Source: UBA1672 sp964587815 (GTDB lineage Bacteria; Pseudomonadota; Alphaproteobacteria; Micavibrionales; Micavibrionaceae). From it: a DNA stretch of 64,000 bases. Positions 1 through 7,645 of this stretch are shown in pieces. Position 1 is the first letter of the stretch; every line of letters begins with the position of its first letter. The notes under the pieces were generated by a model that was not told the DNA's origin, searched no databases, and saw only the letters and a program-made list of their open reading frames with translations. The DNA lies in NCBI GenBank assembly GCA_964587815.1, contig CAZPMH010000005.1:52581-116580 (forward strand). The letters run 5' to 3'. The position numbers and the translations under genes are program-made.

Positions 1-510
1 ATCGGCAACTTCCTTAGTTCGGCTGATGTCGATGCAGGCGAGGATGCGATCCAATAATTGGCCGCTGACACCGACAAAAGGTGTTCCCGTGCGGTCTTCA
101 TCTGCGCCGGGGGCTTCTCCGATGACCATGATATCGGCTTTCGGGTTGCCGTCCGCGAAAACCATATTGGTGGCGGTCTTTTTAATCGCGATGCCATCGA
201 AATTTAAGATTGCTTCTCTTAATTCATCCAAAGTGTCGGCTTGGGCGGCTATCTTTAGGGCCTCGTCATAGGCATCGGATTTGCCGAGAAATGTGGTTTG
301 TGCGCCCTGAGCCATCGGATGATTTTGCGGCGTAGGCTGCGTGTTCGCGTTTTGCAATTGCTGTGAGATTGCTGGTTGTGGCGTAATTTCAGGCACGTTT
401 GTGCGGTCAATCGGAGCATCCTCCAACGGGTCGACAACGCCGCTATCGACATACCATTGCAGGGCGGCGATCAATTGATTTTGGTCTAAGTCTTCCACAT
501 CGACTGACAT
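1..510 (-). CDS. Family 4-type uracil-DNA glycosylase, N-terminal part (runs off the left edge)
   Basis: Base-excision repair enzyme that would remove uracil from DNA. Only the first 170 residues are visible; the C-terminal catalytic and Fe-S part lies outside the window. After a variable, Gln/Pro-rich N-terminus (about residues 1-75) comes the family block at residues 131-147, beginning GEAPGADEDR and ending PFVG, followed by SGQLLDRIL. The start ATG at 508-510 is the first one after the divergent intergenic region. At residue 107, in the segment FDGIAIK, related alphaproteobacterial proteins usually have Cys (GC.LK), a Fe-S ligand; here it is Ile. It is divergent to the ETF-QO gene. Family assignment is secure, exact substrate range is not. 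Confidence 0.85.
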   Translation of the reverse strand, partial: MSVDVEDLDQNQLIAALQWYVDSGVVDPLEDAPIDRTNVPEITPQPAISQQLQNANTQPTPQNHPMAQGAQTTFLGKSDAYDEALKIAAQADTLDELREAILNFDGIAIKKTATNMVFADGNPKADIMVIGEAPGADEDRTGTPFVGVSGQLLDRILACIDISRTKEVAD

Positions 511-604
511 TTAATGTGCGCTCTATGTTTTTGTTAATGAATTTATGCTAAATTATTACACTCAAAAAAGAAATGTTTATTGAAAATAAAAGGAATTCCT
601 CCCT

Positions 605-2251
605 ATGCCAGCACCGATTAGAGATGACCGCGACAGTATGGATTATGATGTGGTGATCGTCGGCGCGGGGCCGTCGGGCTTATCGTGCGCGATCCGTTTG
701 AAGCAGTTGGCGGAGGAGAAGGGCCAAGAGCTGAATGTTTGTATTTTGGAAAAAGGGTCTGAGGTTGGTGCGCATATTCTCTCGGGCGCTGTGCTTGAGC
801 CGCGGGCTTTGAACGAATTAATCCCTGATTGGAAAGATAAGGGTGCACCGCTCACCTGCCCCGCGACAAAAGATAAATTTATGTTCCTGACGGAAAAAGG
901 CGGCTTTCCCATGCCGAACCCGCCGCAGATGCATAATAAAGGGAATTACATCATTTCACTCGGGCAGTTGTGCAAATGGCTGGCTGAGCAAGCCGAGAGC
1001 TTAGGCGTTGAGATTTTCCCCGGCTTTGCCGCGGCAGAAGTTTTGTATGATGATAATGATGCGGTGATCGGCGTTGCCACGGGTGATATGGGCATTAATA
1101 AAGAGGGCGAGAAGACGGATGCGTTTGAGCCGGGCATGGAAATTCACGCAAAGCAGGTTGTGTTTTCAGAAGGCTGTCACGGTTCGCTGACGAAAACTCT
1201 GATTAATAAATATGATTTACGCAAAGATTCTGATCCGCAAACCTATGGGCTTGGCGTAAAGGAAGTGTGGGAAATTAAACCTGAAAATCACCAGCAAGGG
1301 CTGTGTCAGCATACGATCGGTTGGCCGATGGACAGCAAGACCTATGGCGGGTCATGGATTTATCATATGGAGAATAACCTGATTTCCATCGGTTTTGTGG
1401 TGGGGCTTGATTACAGAAACCCGTATCTATCGCCGTTCGAGGAAATGCAGCGTTTTAAATTGCACCCTAAAATTAAACCGTTATTGGAAGGCGGCAAGCG
1501 TGTGTCCTATGGCGCACGCGCTTTGGTTGAGGGCGGGTTTCAGTCTTTGCCGAAATTGACATTCCCCGGCGGCGTCCTGATTGGCGACACGGCAGGGTTT
1601 TTGAACGTGCCGAAGATTAAGGGCAATCACACGGCGATGAAATCGGGCATGGTCGCGGCGGAAAGTATTTTCACGCATCTGGGCGAGACAGAAGAGTTTG
1701 GCACGGAATGCGTGACTTATCCTGAGAATTTGAAAAAGACATGGTTGTGGGATGAGCTGTATGCGGTGCGCAATATTCGCCCTGGCTTCCACAAAGGGTT
1801 GTTGTTCGGTCTGGTCAATGCGGCGTGGCAAACGCTGACCAAGGGCAAGTTTGGCGGCACGATGAAAAATCACGCAGATCACGCGCAGACGGAGCCTGCT
1901 GATCAGCACACACCAATCCCCTACCCCAAGCCAGACGGAATATTTACTTTTGATCGCTTAACGTCCGTGCAGTTGTCGAACACCAATCATGCGGAAAACC
2001 AGCCTGTGCACCTCAAACTTAAAGACCCCAGCATTCCGATTGCGCATAATCTGCCGAAATATGCCGAGCCGGCGCAACGATATTGCCCGGCGGCGGTGTA
2101 TGAGGTGGTTGAAGAAGCGGGCGAGAAGAAATTCCAAATAAATGCGCAAAATTGCGTGCATTGCAAAACCTGCGATATCAAAGATCCGTCACAAAATATT
2201 AATTGGGTTGTACCCGAAGGCGGCGGCGGGCCGAATTACTCAAATATGTAG
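605..2251 (+). CDS. Electron transfer flavoprotein-ubiquinone oxidoreductase (ETF-QO)
   Basis: Passes electrons from reduced ETF (fed by acyl-CoA dehydrogenases) to ubiquinone at the inner membrane. The 548-residue length matches the family. An FAD-binding GAGPSG lies at residues 20-25. The C-terminal 4Fe-4S ligands are Cys494 and the cluster Cys517, Cys520 and Cys523 (CVHCKTC), followed by the typical DIKDPSQNINW end. The start at 605 has a nearby GGAAT/CCTCC stretch; Met12 (638), just before YDVVIVGAG, is an alternative. A TPR gene and ispE follow on the same strand. It is functionally linked to the acyl-CoA dehydrogenase at 55621-57411 and the FadB-like enzyme at the right edge. Identification is firm. 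Confidence 0.95.
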   Translation: MPAPIRDDRDSMDYDVVIVGAGPSGLSCAIRLKQLAEEKGQELNVCILEKGSEVGAHILSGAVLEPRALNELIPDWKDKGAPLTCPATKDKFMFLTEKGGFPMPNPPQMHNKGNYIISLGQLCKWLAEQAESLGVEIFPGFAAAEVLYDDNDAVIGVATGDMGINKEGEKTDAFEPGMEIHAKQVVFSEGCHGSLTKTLINKYDLRKDSDPQTYGLGVKEVWEIKPENHQQGLCQHTIGWPMDSKTYGGSWIYHMENNLISIGFVVGLDYRNPYLSPFEEMQRFKLHPKIKPLLEGGKRVSYGARALVEGGFQSLPKLTFPGGVLIGDTAGFLNVPKIKGNHTAMKSGMVAAESIFTHLGETEEFGTECVTYPENLKKTWLWDELYAVRNIRPGFHKGLLFGLVNAAWQTLTKGKFGGTMKNHADHAQTEPADQHTPIPYPKPDGIFTFDRLTSVQLSNTNHAENQPVHLKLKDPSIPIAHNLPKYAEPAQRYCPAAVYEVVEEAGEKKFQINAQNCVHCKTCDIKDPSQNINWVVPEGGGGPNYSNM

Positions 2252-2338
2252 TTATTTTAATGCAGGGCTTTAATTCTAGCATTCGGATTTAAAGCGTAGC
2301 ATACTGTTTGCAGTTGTTTTGCAGAGGTTTTATTGAAT

Positions 2339-4144
2339 ATGTCTAAATTTTTATCGCTTTTCATTTTAACAGGAGCTGTGGGGCTTTGTTCGCCGCAAAA
2401 CGGCGTGGTTGCACCTTACCAAACGGATGAGATGCACCCATCCTTCGTTGTTGCGGCCTCGGGTGATCAAGATAAAGGCAAAAAAGATACATCAAATGTA
2501 CCGCCTGTTGAATTGGACGGAGAGGTTAGAGTTCGCGCAGAGAGTACACAGCCCGTCAACGCGGGTGATTACCTTGCAAGCCGTTTTGCGCAATCAAACC
2601 ATGACTGGGATAATGCGGGTCGTTTCATTCGCCGTATTGTTCAGGACAACCCCAATACTCCCGACGACCTTATACAACGATCTATGGTGTTAGCGATGGG
2701 CAATGGCATGCCTGATAAAGCGATTTCTATTGCGCGCAATATTATAGACACCACGCCTGAGGGCAGAAACAGCATTGCTGAGATTTTTCTAATTGTCGAT
2801 GCCGTAAAACAAGAAGAGTTCGAGCGGGCGCAGACCATGTATAATGCCCTTTCGCGCAACGGAACGGTTGATTTTCTGGGTCCGTTTATTGACGCCTGGA
2901 TTGATGCAGGCATGGGAAAAATTGATATTAAAGATTTACGCGATAACACCGTTCAGCTTTACCACAGTATTTTGATCGCCGATTATCTGGACGATCATAA
3001 GGATGTTGAGGCGATGATTGACCGCGCCTTAAATGTTAAAGATATCAACCTTTACGAGTTGGAGCGCATTGCCGATTTATACGGGCATGTTGGCCTGAAA
3101 GATAAGGCGATTAAGGTTTACAAACGCGTTTTGAAAAACAAGCCTGAGAATATCGTGTTAAACAATAAAATCGAAGCGCTAGAGGCGGGAACGAACGAGC
3201 CGTTATTTGAAAAAGTCTCAAGTGCGGGACACGGCATGGCGTTGGCGTTTCACGACATCGCGACAATTTTAAGTTCGGAGGGGAATGACGAGAGTGCACG
3301 CGTTTTTGGGAATGTTGCGCTTTATTTACAGCCCGGCTTGGTTGAAACTCTTTTCCTGTTGGCTGATATTTCAACGCGCCACGGACAGTTTGATGAAGCT
3401 GTCGAGCTGTATAAGTCCATCCCTAAAACTGATGCGAATTATTTGGATGCGCAATTTGAGATCGTCAATATTTATGAAGAGGTTGAGCAGAACGACAAGG
3501 CGATTGATTTATTACAAGACCTCTCAAAAAGTCACGGCCAGCCCGATGTTTTGATCAAAATCGGTGATTTGTATCGCCACCAGAGTAATTTTAAGTCTGC
3601 GCTCAAGGCTTATGATAAGGCAAAAAAATCTATGGGCGGCACAATTACAGATGAGTTTTGGCATCTTCATTATGTTCGCGGTATTGCCTACGAGCAGTTG
3701 GATCAATGGAAAAAAGCCGAAGCGGAGCTTATTAAAGCGTTAGAGTTTCGTCCGAACCACCCTTATGTTCTGAATTACCTTGGCTATGCTTGGGCGGATC
3801 GTGGGGAAAATTTAACTCAATCACGTGACATGATTCAAAAGGCAGTAAGCTTAAGGCCTAATGATGGATATATTACGGACTCTTTGGGATGGGTTTTGTA
3901 CAAGATGCAGCAATATGGCAGCGCTGTAGAAATTCTGGAACGTGCAGTGGAATTGTTGCCTTATGACGCGACAATTAATGATCATTTAGGTGATGCTTAC
4001 TGGCAGGTTGGCCGCGCGCGCGAGGCACGTTTTCAGTGGCGGCGCGCAAAAAACCACTCCGATGACGAGGCATTGATTGAGACGATTGAAAAGAAATTAA
4101 AGTCGGGCTTGCCTGATTCTGATACGTCTTCGTTGCAGCGATAA
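2339..4144 (+). CDS. Exported TPR-repeat protein
   Basis: A 601-residue protein with an N-terminal hydrophobic signal (MSKFLSLFILTGAVGLC), so probably periplasmic or anchored on the periplasmic side. The rest is a helical solenoid of tetratricopeptide repeats, clearest at residues about 255-300 and 365-560, where pairs such as AYEQLDQWKKAEAEL, ALEFRPNHPYVLNYLGYA and LGDAYWQVGRAREA fit the TPR pattern. TPR proteins act as scaffolds, so no reaction is implied. I chose ATG 2339 over the in-frame TTG at 2333. The Cys at the end of the signal is not in a good lipobox. It lies 43 bases upstream of ispE, and a TPR gene beside ispE is a familiar alphaproteobacterial arrangement. Confidence 0.85.
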   Translation: MSKFLSLFILTGAVGLCSPQNGVVAPYQTDEMHPSFVVAASGDQDKGKKDTSNVPPVELDGEVRVRAESTQPVNAGDYLASRFAQSNHDWDNAGRFIRRIVQDNPNTPDDLIQRSMVLAMGNGMPDKAISIARNIIDTTPEGRNSIAEIFLIVDAVKQEEFERAQTMYNALSRNGTVDFLGPFIDAWIDAGMGKIDIKDLRDNTVQLYHSILIADYLDDHKDVEAMIDRALNVKDINLYELERIADLYGHVGLKDKAIKVYKRVLKNKPENIVLNNKIEALEAGTNEPLFEKVSSAGHGMALAFHDIATILSSEGNDESARVFGNVALYLQPGLVETLFLLADISTRHGQFDEAVELYKSIPKTDANYLDAQFEIVNIYEEVEQNDKAIDLLQDLSKSHGQPDVLIKIGDLYRHQSNFKSALKAYDKAKKSMGGTITDEFWHLHYVRGIAYEQLDQWKKAEAELIKALEFRPNHPYVLNYLGYAWADRGENLTQSRDMIQKAVSLRPNDGYITDSLGWVLYKMQQYGSAVEILERAVELLPYDATINDHLGDAYWQVGRAREARFQWRRAKNHSDDEALIETIEKKLKSGLPDSDTSSLQR

Positions 4145-4187
4145 AATTTAGGTACACACTACCCAAGGCTCGGATTGTTTTCAGCTT

Positions 4188-5096
4188 ATGCCCTCTTCCA
4201 AGACAGTCGAAATTTTTGCACCTGCCAAGATCAATTTGTTTTTGCATCTGACAGGGCGCAGGGCCGATGGCTACCATACGCTGGATTCACTGGTTGGCTT
4301 TGTCGATGTCGGCGATGTTATTACGATCAAAAATGCGCCGTCTTTTTCCTTTTCAGTCGTCGGGGAATTTGCGTCCGTATTGCAGTCTTCGCAAAAGCAA
4401 AACACCGCTTTTAATGATGATACAAATCTGGTTGTGCGTACCGCACGGCTTTTGAGCGATATTGCCGATAAACCCTTAGCTGTTTCGATTACGTTAGAAA
4501 AAAACCTGCCTGTGGCGGCGGGCATTGGCGGCGGATCTTCCGATGCGGCCGCGACAGTTTGGGGATTGGTGCAGTATTGGGGCTTACCCACAGACGCGGC
4601 TTACATTCAACCACTGCTTGAACGTTTAGGTGCGGATGTTCCTGTTTGTTACGATTGTGCGCCACGTTTTATGCGCGGTATCGGTGACCGATTGCTGCCC
4701 CCGATCGACTTGCCAGATATTCCGATTTTGTTGGTTAACCCGAATATTTCCTGCTCGACGCAAGATGTTTTTCTCCATCACCGCGCTCCCTATCAATCAG
4801 ACTTGAACCTTCCTTCTTCGTTCGAAGACGCGCGCGCTTTGATTGATTTTTTGAAGGGGTGTGACAACGGCCTTTTCGATGCAGCGATAGAATGCGTGCC
4901 GCAGATCGGTAACGTCATAACCGCGCTGCAAACGCAGGGTGATGCCTTGTTCGTGCAAATGAGCGGATCGGGCGCAACGTGCTTTGCATTGTTTGAGACG
5001 ATGGAGAAATGCCGCGCAGCAGAAAAAGTTATCGCCCGCGCAAATCCTGATTGGTGGATTCGAAGCGGTACACTGAACAGCCCTGAGCGATACTGA
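4188..5096 (+). CDS. ispE: 4-diphosphocytidyl-2-C-methyl-D-erythritol kinase
   Basis: GHMP-family kinase that phosphorylates CDP-methylerythritol with ATP, the fourth step of the MEP isoprenoid pathway in the cytosol. The 302-residue length is normal. The N-terminal PAKINLFLH holds the conserved Lys14. The ATP-binding Gly-rich loop LPVAAGIGGGSSDAAA is at residues 107-122, and the catalytic Asp in RLGADVPVC is at 150. The C-terminal GHMP motif MSGSGATCFALF is intact. The start MPSSKTVEIF directly precedes the conserved APAKINL, so an upstream start is not needed. It is convergent with rluA, with only six bases between the stops. Confidence 0.96.
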   Translation: MPSSKTVEIFAPAKINLFLHLTGRRADGYHTLDSLVGFVDVGDVITIKNAPSFSFSVVGEFASVLQSSQKQNTAFNDDTNLVVRTARLLSDIADKPLAVSITLEKNLPVAAGIGGGSSDAAATVWGLVQYWGLPTDAAYIQPLLERLGADVPVCYDCAPRFMRGIGDRLLPPIDLPDIPILLVNPNISCSTQDVFLHHRAPYQSDLNLPSSFEDARALIDFLKGCDNGLFDAAIECVPQIGNVITALQTQGDALFVQMSGSGATCFALFETMEKCRAAEKVIARANPDWWIRSGTLNSPERY

Positions 5097-5102
5097 ATGC
5101 CC

Positions 5103-5828
5103 CTAAAACGGGCACGGGCTTTCAAACCAGATTTCACTGCCGCCCTCAGGATGGTGAACCATTAATTTGTGCGCGTGTAAATTCAATCTTTTTTCAGCTT
5201 TAAATGCAGGTTCATGGGCATAAAAGTCATCGCCCAAGATCGGGTGATCAATCTCTGCCATATGGACGCGTAATTGATGAGTGCGGCCCGTTACAGGCAG
5301 AAGGCGGATGCGTGCCGCGGTGTCCTGCTCACGCTCTATCACTTGCCAATGGGTTTGTGCAGGTTTGCCGTTTTCTTGATCTACCATTTGCAACGGGCGG
5401 TTTGGCCAATCACATATTAAGGGTAAGTCAATTACCCCCTCATCTTCCGTGGGCGCGCCCCATGTGCGGGCGATATATTCCTTTTTGGTTTTACGGCGTT
5501 CAAACTGAAGGCCGAGGTTGCGGTGGGTTTCTTTGTTTAATGCCATGATCATGACGCCGGACGTATCCATATCGAGGCGATGCACGATACGGGCTTGTGG
5601 AATTTTATCCCGGATACGCGCTTCAAGGCTGTCGGCATGCTCAGCTTTACGGCCCGGAACACTCAACAAGCCGCTCGGCTTATCAATAACGAGGAAGTGT
5701 TCATCCTGATAGAGTATTTCTATCTCGCCCTTGGGAGGATTATACGTAAAAGGCGGCGGCGGCTTTCGTATTGGTTTTTCAAACATAGGCGCAGCATACT
5801 GTGCTTTTACACGTTCGATAAGACGCAT
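5103..5828 (-). CDS. rluA: RluA-family RNA pseudouridine synthase
   Basis: Isomerises specific uridines in RNA to pseudouridine. The 241-residue protein has no S4 domain, and its motif HRLDMDTSGV (residues 83-92) has the catalytic Asp86. RTHQLRVHM and HPILGDDFYA follow as in RluA, which modifies 23S rRNA U746 and tRNA U32; the short single-domain length also favours RluA over RluC/D. The target is inferred from family. The first 14 residues (MRLIERVKAQYAAP) may be extra: Met15 (codon ending at 5786) is an alternative start. It is convergent with ispE. Confidence 0.85.
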   Translation of the reverse strand: MRLIERVKAQYAAPMFEKPIRKPPPPFTYNPPKGEIEILYQDEHFLVIDKPSGLLSVPGRKAEHADSLEARIRDKIPQARIVHRLDMDTSGVMIMALNKETHRNLGLQFERRKTKKEYIARTWGAPTEDEGVIDLPLICDWPNRPLQMVDQENGKPAQTHWQVIEREQDTAARIRLLPVTGRTHQLRVHMAEIDHPILGDDFYAHEPAFKAEKRLNLHAHKLMVHHPEGGSEIWFESPCPF

Positions 5829-5907
5829 TCTGTATAAAATGAAAGATTTTTCTGCGTTCTGTTGTTCTAAGATTGAAAGATTTTTTATAAAATGTCACAA
5901 TAGCTTT

Positions 5908-6651
5908 ATGAAAAGAGTTTTTTATACATTGTTGTTTTGTTCGTTGGGCTTAGTTGGCTCACATACGCAATCTTTTGCCCAGTATAAGGGTGGTGTCAGG
6001 CCCGCACCGCAACAGCAGCAAGATCCTGCCGCGAAACCAATTCCAAAGGTTTTCTCTTCGCGGGCATCAGGCACCGAGCAAGCTGAGAAACTTGATCGTG
6101 CCTACTACGCGCTTGAGGTCACATTGTGGAATTACGGCGTTACAGATTTGATTTATCAGCGCGAGCTTTATGAGTTACTAAAGCCGGAGCGTTTTAAAAT
6201 CACGCGCTATACCGCGGAATTCGAAAAGCCGTTGACGTCGGCCATGAAAAATTTAAAGGATAACTACAACAATCTACAGGCCGAGATTGAAGAGGCGAAT
6301 GCTGAATATGAAAATATTCGAAGCGGCCTTTTAGAGGAAGATCTAGAAACAATTGATGCCCTATGGAAACAGCGTATCGCACAATTCGAGCAACGTTCTA
6401 TGACGTATTTCAAAATGCAAAACAAGTTTTTGAATACTTATAAATCCATGGTCGATTTTATCATTTCTCAGGGTGGTTCTTATGCCTATAACGGCATTGA
6501 CGGCATTCGTTTTTACAAAGTCGGGGGATATAAATTCTTCTCTATGACTTTGGATAAATTGCGAAAAACAACCTACAATCAGCGCCTTCTGCTGCGTGAG
6601 AATGCACCGGTTAACGTTGACCTTTCCATGCTTTCCAGCAAAGGCTACTAA
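5908..6651 (+). CDS. Exported helical protein of unknown function
   Basis: A 247-residue protein with a clear signal peptide (MKRVFYTLLFCSLGLVGSHT, likely cut after SFA at residue 24). A short Gln/Pro-rich linker follows, then a long helical region (about residues 55-215) rich in Glu, Gln, Tyr and Leu that probably forms a coiled coil. I do not recognise a family. The open frame extends upstream to 5731, but that stretch overlaps rluA and lacks a signal, so ATG 5908 is preferred. The next gene starts eight bases after its stop and is also a membrane-bound helical protein, so the two probably form an operon and may act together in the envelope. Confidence 0.75.
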   Translation: MKRVFYTLLFCSLGLVGSHTQSFAQYKGGVRPAPQQQQDPAAKPIPKVFSSRASGTEQAEKLDRAYYALEVTLWNYGVTDLIYQRELYELLKPERFKITRYTAEFEKPLTSAMKNLKDNYNNLQAEIEEANAEYENIRSGLLEEDLETIDALWKQRIAQFEQRSMTYFKMQNKFLNTYKSMVDFIISQGGSYAYNGIDGIRFYKVGGYKFFSMTLDKLRKTTYNQRLLLRENAPVNVDLSMLSSKGY

Positions 6652-6659
6652 TTGTCTTT

Positions 6660-7358
6660 ATGGCACGTTCAGCTGTTTCACGTTTAAGCCTTATTTTTGT
6701 TTTAGCAGCGCTGGTTTCAGCTTTGGCGGCGGGTGGGGCTTATCTTTATGTTCAAGATCTGCGTGAAGCGGAAGCCGAGCGTCAGCGTATTGCCGAGCTG
6801 GCCAAGGCAGAGGCTGAGCGTGCAGCCAGACTTAAAGAGGTGCAATCTCTTTTCGACACTTATCTCAACAGTTTTATAAAAGACCTCAAAATTGCGATGC
6901 GCGAATACAGAGCCGACCGCAGTGTTCTGCCCCGAATGGTTGCCGCATATAATTTTCAAACGCCCGAATATGCAAAAGAAAATTATGTTGTGTTCGTTGA
7001 AGATGTTTCCCCTTCCTTGCGCAAAAAAGCTGATGACGTGCTTTCTATATTCTCTGAATATAATGAAAAAGTTGCCACAGAGTTGAATGATGATGACGAT
7101 GATATCGCGCAGGATTTTGCTCGTCAATGGAACGAAATGAGCGAGGAGCAGCTCGAGAGTTACGTTGATTATTTCGTTCGTGAAGATGCTTTGATCAGTG
7201 CTTATGGCGATTTAATGCGTTTTTATGTGCGTTACTCTAACTTGTACAGCATCGACCCCGAAGACGAGGTTTTCATTTTTCAGCGTGAAGAAGATGAAGA
7301 AAAGCACCTGCTTTTGTTACAACGCTTGAGTGCGGCTTCTGCAGATACAACACGTTAA
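6660..7358 (+). CDS. Membrane-anchored coiled-coil protein, unknown function
   Basis: A 232-residue protein with one N-terminal transmembrane helix (about residues 9-30, LSLIFVLAALVSALAAGGAY). An Ala/Glu/Arg-rich coiled coil follows (about 34-65, EAEAERQRIAELAKAEAERA), then a mostly acidic helical domain with an Asp run near residue 143. The topology suggests a cytoplasmic N-terminus and a periplasmic body. It is the second gene of a tight pair with the exported protein at 5908-6651 and ends two bases before the convergent GIY-YIG gene. No family recognised; a scaffold or envelope role is only a guess. Confidence 0.72.
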   Translation: MARSAVSRLSLIFVLAALVSALAAGGAYLYVQDLREAEAERQRIAELAKAEAERAARLKEVQSLFDTYLNSFIKDLKIAMREYRADRSVLPRMVAAYNFQTPEYAKENYVVFVEDVSPSLRKKADDVLSIFSEYNEKVATELNDDDDDIAQDFARQWNEMSEEQLESYVDYFVREDALISAYGDLMRFYVRYSNLYSIDPEDEVFIFQREEDEEKHLLLLQRLSAASADTTR

Positions 7359-7360
7359 AT

Positions 7361-7636
7361 CTAATTGATTTTGCCGATCAACTTTTCTTTTTCCTCACGG
7401 GATAATGATTTTACCGCGTGCTCGCGTTTTGATGCTTCTGCGCGGTTTTCGTGATTTTCTGTGTATATGAGCTTTAACGGGGTTCGTCCTCTGGTGTATT
7501 TTGCCCCTGTACCGTTGCGGTGCGCTTCGAGGCGTTTTTCCAGATTATTTGTTATGCCTGTATACAGCGTATCATCCGCGCACTTCAGAACATAGACAAC
7601 CCACTGCGTATTTTTGTCCGGTTTTGATTTTGTCAT
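7361..7636 (-). CDS. GIY-YIG domain protein (YhbQ/UPF0213-like)
   Basis: A single-domain GIY-YIG nuclease-fold protein of 91 residues. The motif pair is WVVYVLKCADDTLYTGIT (residues 12-29), followed by the RLEAHRNGTGAKYTRG segment with the conserved Arg, and a later Glu in the EASKREHAVK segment. This is the usual size and sequence type of the UPF0213/YhbQ family, whose biological substrate is unclear; some members cut DNA weakly. It sits ten bases downstream of the PBP1A gene on the same strand and may simply be read through from it. Confidence 0.85.
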   Translation of the reverse strand: MTKSKPDKNTQWVVYVLKCADDTLYTGITNNLEKRLEAHRNGTGAKYTRGRTPLKLIYTENHENRAEASKREHAVKSLSREEKEKLIGKIN

Positions 7637-7645
7637 GCTACCGCG

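Noticed and set aside
5731..5907. Upstream extension of the exported protein starting at 5908
   Set aside because: It overlaps rluA on the other strand, lacks a ribosome site, and would hide a good signal peptide.
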